This document shows, piece after piece, positions 33,581 to 37,609 of a stretch of DNA of 37,609 nt. The stretch is from Lysobacteraceae bacterium. Its GTDB lineage: Bacteria; Pseudomonadota; Gammaproteobacteria; Xanthomonadales; Rhodanobacteraceae. Each line of letters opens with the position of its first letter. Position 1 is the first letter of the stretch. The stretch covers positions 1-37,609 of the forward strand of contig JAGWVM010000018.1 of the NCBI GenBank assembly GCA_018970895.1, given 5' to 3'. Below the pieces are notes generated by a model. It made no database searches and was not told where the DNA came from. It was given only the letters and a program-made list of their open reading frames with translations. The position numbers were made by a program, and so were the translations under genes.

Positions 33581-34304
33581 GCCGATGAACCCACGCAACG
33601 ACGTGGTGCTGCGCGCCAGCCATGTCGCCAAGAGCTACGAGGACGGCGAGCTTCGCACCGACGTGCTCACTGACGTGAGCTTCGAGCTGAAGCGCGGCGA
33701 GACGGCCGCCATCGTCGGCGCATCGGGCTCGGGCAAGAGCACGCTGATGCATATCCTGGGCGGGCTGGATACGTTGACGAGGGGCGAGGTGGAGGTCGAT
33801 GGCCAGCGGCTGTCGTCGCTCTCCGATGCCGAGCGCGGTCGCGTGCGCAACCGCTCGCTCGGCTTCATCTACCAGTTCCACCACCTGCTGCCCGAATTCA
33901 CCGCGCTGGAGAACGTGTGCATGCCGCTGCTGATCCGCGGCGAGTCGATCGCCAGGGCGCGGCGCGAGGCGACCGTGCTGTTGGAGCGGGTAGGCCTCGC
34001 GGCGCGGCTGGAGCACAAGCCGTCAGAGCTTTCCGGTGGTGAACGCCAGCGTTGCGCCGTGGCGCGCGCACTGGTGACCCGGCCGGCCTGCGTGCTGGGC
34101 GATGAGCCGACCGGCAACCTCGACGAGGCCAATGCTGCCCAGGTCTATGGGCTGATGCTCGAGCTCAACCGCGAGGTCGGTACCAGCTTCATCCTGGTGA
34201 CCCACGACACCCGGCTGGCGGCGCGGATGGACCGCACCCTGGTGCTGCACAATGGCGTGTTGCGCGAGCAGGAACGCAACGATCCAGCCACGCTGTCCGG
34301 CTAG
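33573..34304 (+). CDS. lolD: Lipoprotein-releasing ATPase LolD
   Basis: A 243-aa ABC ATPase powering lipoprotein release. Walker A is GASGSGKST (49-57). The Q-loop segment [18 protein letters not shown] is the LolD/MacB-type sequence. The signature is LSGGERQR, Walker [13 protein letters not shown] and the H-loop VTHD. ATG 33573 overlaps lolC by 8 nt; a second ATG four codons on is a possible start. A GC hairpin without T run (34333-34349) lies between it and comEC. Confidence 0.95.
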   Translation: MNKPMNPRNDVVLRASHVAKSYEDGELRTDVLTDVSFELKRGETAAIVGASGSGKSTLMHILGGLDTLTRGEVEVDGQRLSSLSDAERGRVRNRSLGFIYQFHHLLPEFTALENVCMPLLIRGESIARARREATVLLERVGLAARLEHKPSELSGGERQRCAVARALVTRPACVLGDEPTGNLDEANAAQVYGLMLELNREVGTSFILVTHDTRLAARMDRTLVLHNGVLREQERNDPATLSG

Positions 34305-34434
34305 ATCGGATTCCGCCCTGATCCGGGTGATTGCCGCGCCACGCGCGGCGGCATCGTCCTACGTGGTTTCGCCGCTGTCGCTGCGCCGGCAGCATTAGCC
34401 TTGGAGGCCATTCAGGCGCGAAGGGATTGGCGCG

Positions 34435-36753
34435 GTGCGGCAAGCCATGCGTGCGTGCGGAGTTCCGCTGGCCGGTGTCGCAATGCTCGCGGGCGTGGTG
34501 TGCGTGCAGGCCTTGCCCGACCTGCCGCGCGGCGCCATGCTCGTGCTGGCATGCGCAGGCCTGGCTGCGGCCTCGATGGCATGTTGGCTGTCCGCCCGCT
34601 TCAGCGCACTGGGGTGGCTGCTGCTCGGCGTGGCCTGGGCGATGTGGTGCGGTGCCCATGCGATGGATGCCCGCCTTCCGCGTCAGCTCGAGGGCCGGGA
34701 TCTGGTGGTCACCGGCCAGATCCTCGACCTGCCGGACGCGCGTGCGGACGGCACGCGGTTCGGTTTCCGCATCGAATCGGCGCGCCTCGACGGACGGCAT
34801 CTCGCCTGGCACGGGCGCGTGAGGCTGGCCTGGTATGACCGGTCGCGCGTGCTGCATCCATGCGAACGGTGGCGGTTGCGGGTCCGGCTGAAGCGCCCGC
34901 GCGGCATGATCGATCCCGGTGGCGCCGATGCCGAGCGCAGCGCACTGCAGCGCCGCGTCGACGCGGTGGGTTATGTGCGCGAGGCAGATAGCAACCGGCG
35001 CCAGGGGCAGCCGGCCTGCGTGGATCGCCTGCGCGCCCGGCTGGCGGCGGCGATCGAGGCGCGGACGCGGCTGCCGCACGACGCGGCCCTGCTTCGTGCG
35101 CTGGCGGTTGGCGACACACGCGGGCTGGACCAGGACGACTGGGCCGTGGCGCGTGCCACGGGGGTTTCGCACCTGCTGGCAATCTCGGGTTTCCACGTCG
35201 GCGTGGCGGCAGCTTTCGGCATGGCGATGGCAACGCTGCTTTTCGCCCTGTTCCCCGGTTTGGGACTGCGCCAGCCCCGGTCGACGTGGCAGGCGGCGCT
35301 GGCGCTACTGGCCGCGGCCGGCTACGGCCTGCTCGCCGGTCTGGGCCTGCCGACGCTGCGCACGCTGCTGATGATCGCCGTGGCGGTGGCCGCGCGCAGT
35401 CGGCGGCGGCACCTGGCCGGTGGCCACGCGCTGGCGATGGCGCTGCTGGCGATGCTGCTCGCCGACCCGCTGGCGGTCCTGTCGGCGGGGTTCTGGCTCT
35501 CCTTCGTCGGCGTCGCGTTCCTGATGTTCTGCCTGGATGCGAGGACGCGTGGATGGCGGGGATTCGTGCGCGAGCTGTCGCGGGGGCAATGGGTGATGAG
35601 CGTGGCCCTGCTGCCGCTGACACTGTGGTTTTTCGGACAGGCGTCGCTGGTCGGTGCGCTGTCCAATCTGGTCGCCGTGCCGGTCGTCAGCCTGCTGATG
35701 GTGCCGCTGACCCTCACGGCCGTGCTCGCGCTGCTGGCCTGGCCGGTCGCTGCGGGGCCGATGCTCGCGGTTGCCGCGATGGCCGGTCACGGGCTGTGGT
35801 GGGTGCTGGGCCACATGGCCTCGTGGCCGGGGGCAAGCTGGTATCTGCCAGCTGTCGCGCCATGGTCACTGGCGATCGCGATGCTCGGCGCGCTTTGGCT
35901 GCTGGGGCCTCGGGGGACACCCTGCCGCTGGCTGGGCGGGTTGCTGTTCCTGCCGCTGCTGGTGCCCGTGCGCTCGCCGGTGCCGGAAGGGGCGTTCCGG
36001 GCCTGGGTGCTGGACGTGGGGCAGGGGCTGTCGGTCATCGTGCGCACCCATCGCCACGTGCTGCTCTACGATGCCGGCGCCCGCTATCCCTCCGGATTCG
36101 ACGTGGGCGCGGCGGCGGTGGTGCCCTCGCTGCGCGCCCTGGGCGTGCGGCGGCTGGACATGCTCGTGATCAGCCACGGTGACAACGATCACGTCGGCGG
36201 TGCCATGGCCGTGCTCGACGCCTTTCCGTCGCCGCGTCGGCTGTCGGGCGAGCCGAGTCGCATGCCGGTATCGATGACGCAGTGCACGGCGGGACAGTCG
36301 TGGCGGTGGGATGGCGTGGACTTCCGGGTACTCAACCCGGTCGGTCGTCAGCCTCACGACAATGATCGCTCCTGCGTGCTGCTCGTCGGGGCAGCGGGTG
36401 ACCGCCTGCTGCTGACCGGTGACATCACCCGCCGCGTGGAGGGTCAGGTCGCAGCTGCCGTGCCGGCGGGCAGCCCGGTCGTGATGACCGTGCCCCATCA
36501 TGGCAGCAAGACATCCTCCGGTGCGGCGTTCATTGCCTCGATCCGCCCCGAACTGGCGGTGGTTTCGGCCGGCTGGCACAACCGCTTCGGCCATCCCAGT
36601 CCGGAGGTGGTGGCACGTTACGCCGGTGCGGGAGTGTCCTTGCGCAATACGGCGGTCACCGGTGCATTGCGGCTGGATTTTCCGGCCGACGCTCCGGTTC
36701 GGGTGGGGCCGGGCGAGCGGCTCGGGCGGCGTCGCTACTGGCGCGAGCACTGA
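34435..36753 (+). CDS. comEC: DNA-uptake channel ComEC/Rec2
   Basis: A 772-aa inner-membrane protein that moves single-stranded DNA into the cytoplasm during transformation. It has several N-terminal spans with an OB-like domain (about 80-185), the Competence domain beginning near GDTRGL..DDWAVARATGVSHLLAISGFHVG (about 225-260), many further spans to about 510, and a C-terminal metallo-beta-lactamase-like domain. In that domain VLDVGQGLSVIV, ISHGDNDHVGG and VPHHGSKTSS supply the expected metal-site residues, so the nuclease-like part looks intact. The start is GTG 34435 with AAGGGA 8 nt upstream. Natural competence would need other com/pil genes elsewhere. Confidence 0.94.
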   Translation: MRQAMRACGVPLAGVAMLAGVVCVQALPDLPRGAMLVLACAGLAAASMACWLSARFSALGWLLLGVAWAMWCGAHAMDARLPRQLEGRDLVVTGQILDLPDARADGTRFGFRIESARLDGRHLAWHGRVRLAWYDRSRVLHPCERWRLRVRLKRPRGMIDPGGADAERSALQRRVDAVGYVREADSNRRQGQPACVDRLRARLAAAIEARTRLPHDAALLRALAVGDTRGLDQDDWAVARATGVSHLLAISGFHVGVAAAFGMAMATLLFALFPGLGLRQPRSTWQAALALLAAAGYGLLAGLGLPTLRTLLMIAVAVAARSRRRHLAGGHALAMALLAMLLADPLAVLSAGFWLSFVGVAFLMFCLDARTRGWRGFVRELSRGQWVMSVALLPLTLWFFGQASLVGALSNLVAVPVVSLLMVPLTLTAVLALLAWPVAAGPMLAVAAMAGHGLWWVLGHMASWPGASWYLPAVAPWSLAIAMLGALWLLGPRGTPCRWLGGLLFLPLLVPVRSPVPEGAFRAWVLDVGQGLSVIVRTHRHVLLYDAGARYPSGFDVGAAAVVPSLRALGVRRLDMLVISHGDNDHVGGAMAVLDAFPSPRRLSGEPSRMPVSMTQCTAGQSWRWDGVDFRVLNPVGRQPHDNDRSCVLLVGAAGDRLLLTGDITRRVEGQVAAAVPAGSPVVMTVPHHGSKTSSGAAFIASIRPELAVVSAGWHNRFGHPSPEVVARYAGAGVSLRNTAVTGALRLDFPADAPVRVGPGERLGRRRYWREH

Positions 36754-36809
36754 GCACAGGCGCCGGAACACCGCAGCCTGAACTGGCCCACGGAACGCGC
36801 GGGTCGGAC

Positions 36810-36818
36810 TGGTATGAT
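36810..36818 (+). promoter_or_regulatory. Extended -10 promoter candidate for exbB-exbD
   Basis: TGG followed by TATGAT (36813-36818) is an extended -10 element (TGnTATnaT) in the gap between comEC and exbB. No good -35 is present, as is common for this class. It would give a leader of about 30 nt before the GTG at 36856. Confidence 0.45.
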
Positions 36819-36855
36819 GCCGCCTTCGTTCTGCTTTGCATCCTGCGGGGGCATC

Positions 36856-37509
36856 GTGCTGGAAATCCTGATGGCTGGTGGTTGGGCGATGGTGCCCATC
36901 CTGTTCTGTTCGGCGATCGCGCTGGCGATCGTGCTGGAGCGCTTCTGGACGCTGCGGCGTTCGTCCGTGTTGCCGTCCGGGTTGGGGCAGGAGGTCCGCG
37001 ACTGGGCCCGCAAGGGCCAGCTCGATCCCCAGCACCTCGATGTACTCGCCCAGGGTTCGCCGCTGGGCGAACTGCTGGCATCGGCGCTGGTGGTTCGCGA
37101 CCGTTCGCGCGAGCTCATCAAGGAGCGGCTGGAAGACACCGGGCGGCACGTGGCGCACCGCATGGAGCGCTACCTCAACACGCTGGGCACGATTGCCCTG
37201 ATCGGCCCCCTGCTGGGGCTGTTCGGCACGGTGGTGGGCCTGATCCGCATGTTCCTTGATGTCATGCGTGGCGGCGTGGGCGATCCGATGAAGATGGCCG
37301 GCGGTATCGGCGAGGCGCTGATCTGTACCGCCACCGGCCTGGTGGTGGCGATTCCGGCGTACGTGCTGCACCGCTATTTCCGTGCCCGCGTCACCGGCTA
37401 CTGCGTCGACATGGAAAAGGAGGCGATTGCCCTGCTGGACGACCTCACCTTCGGCACGCCGGCCGCGCCGGCGTCACCGCGCCCGCGTCGCGCGCCGGCC
37501 GCAGGCTGA
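36856..37509 (+). CDS. exbB: ExbB/TolQ-family proton-channel protein
   Basis: A 217-aa three-span protein that with ExbD converts proton flow into force for TonB-type or envelope transport. The first span is LMAGGWAMVPILFCSAIALAI, and the later LGTIALIGPLLGLFGTVVGLIRMF and GGIGEALICTATGLVVAIPAY helices are the MotA/TolQ/ExbB signature with the pore Thr region. GTG 36856 (read VLEILMAGG) is chosen over an upstream ATG at 36814, which would add 14 unconserved residues and put the promoter-like TATGAT inside the gene. comEC-exbB-exbD order recurs before msbA/lpxK in related genomes. Confidence 0.9.
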   Translation: MLEILMAGGWAMVPILFCSAIALAIVLERFWTLRRSSVLPSGLGQEVRDWARKGQLDPQHLDVLAQGSPLGELLASALVVRDRSRELIKERLEDTGRHVAHRMERYLNTLGTIALIGPLLGLFGTVVGLIRMFLDVMRGGVGDPMKMAGGIGEALICTATGLVVAIPAYVLHRYFRARVTGYCVDMEKEAIALLDDLTFGTPAAPASPRPRRAPAAG

Positions 37510-37514
37510 GTCCG

Positions 37515-37609
37515 ATGCGCATCGGTTCGGACCGTCGCCGCGACGAATTCGAGATCAACGTGATTCCGTTGATCGACGTGCTGCTGACCCTGCTGATGTT
37601 CTTCGTGCT
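37515..37609 (+). CDS. exbD: ExbD/TolR-family protein, 5' part (continues beyond window)
   Basis: ATG 37515, 5 nt after exbB, opens 31 codons before the window ends. After a basic cytoplasmic tail, INVIPLIDVLLTLLMFFV is the single span of ExbD/TolR, with the conserved proton-carrying Asp in PLID. With exbB it forms the proton-driven motor pair. Confidence 0.9.
   Translation, partial: MRIGSDRRRDEFEINVIPLIDVLLTLLMFFV

Noticed and set aside
34333..34349. GC hairpin between lolD and comEC as a terminator
   Set aside because: A 7-bp stem with a 3-nt loop has no following T run, and similar GC hairpins arise by chance in this base composition.

Overview
The window is 37.6 kb of GC-rich chromosomal DNA, almost fully coding. 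Gene content and order fit a gammaproteobacterium of the Xanthomonadales, most likely Rhodanobacteraceae (Rhodanobacter/Dyella/Luteibacter type). The main pointers are the block sdh - sdhE - ygfX - single lol permease - lolD - comEC - exbB - exbD, a System I ccm operon next to a Xanthomonas-type serine O-succinyltransferase, kynurenine 3-monooxygenase, and phaB/phaR. This assignment rests on recalled gene neighbourhoods, not on a search. I see no insertion sequence, prophage, CRISPR array or integron.

Left part (1-7.1 kb): the 3' end of an alpha/beta hydrolase gene; tRNA-Ala(CGC) with its own promoter and terminator; a MASE1 membrane sensor with an unrecognised C-terminal half; ribonuclease D; divergently, a membrane-anchored TPR plus FGE-sulfatase-fold protein without the FGE cysteines; a small orphan protein; a bidirectional terminator; tRNA-Leu(CAA); and a cysteine dioxygenase.

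Central minus-strand block (7.1-23.3 kb): in transcription order, marR - outer-membrane factor - emrA - emrB (efflux), phaR, phaB (polyhydroxyalkanoate control and synthesis), kmo - DUF3293, then ccmABCDEFGHI (cytochrome c maturation), a MetX-family acyltransferase and cdo. Eight junctions here are 4-8 nt overlaps (kmo/DUF3293, ccmA/B, ccmC/D, ccmF/G, ccmG/H, ccmH/I, ccmI/metX, and marR with the longer reading of the outer-membrane gene). Cysteine synthesis therefore looks translationally tied to cytochrome c assembly, followed by cysteine breakdown.

Right part (23.3-37.6 kb): a TatD/YjjV hydrolase; two glycine-zipper lipoproteins closed by a perfect 18-bp bidirectional terminator; a SleB-type cell-wall hydrolase; a 412-bp gene-free gap; ygfZ. 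Divergent from ygfZ is a plus-strand run: a SDHAF4/DUF1674 assembly factor, sdhC, sdhD, sdhA, an unrecognised secreted protein of lower GC, sdhB, sdhE, ygfX, a lipoprotein-export permease and ATPase, comEC, exbB and the start of exbD. The succinate dehydrogenase locus thus carries two dedicated flavinylation/assembly factors and faces an Fe-S maturation factor across its promoter region.

The most interesting signals are regulatory: matching TGCTGC/GCAGCA dyads in front of phaB and phaR, a direct plus inverted repeat on the marR start codon, and a 17-bp dyad over the translation start region of the SDHAF4-like gene. The unrecognised gene between sdhA and sdhB is the best candidate for undescribed biology. 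I did not find a convincing wholly new multi-gene system.
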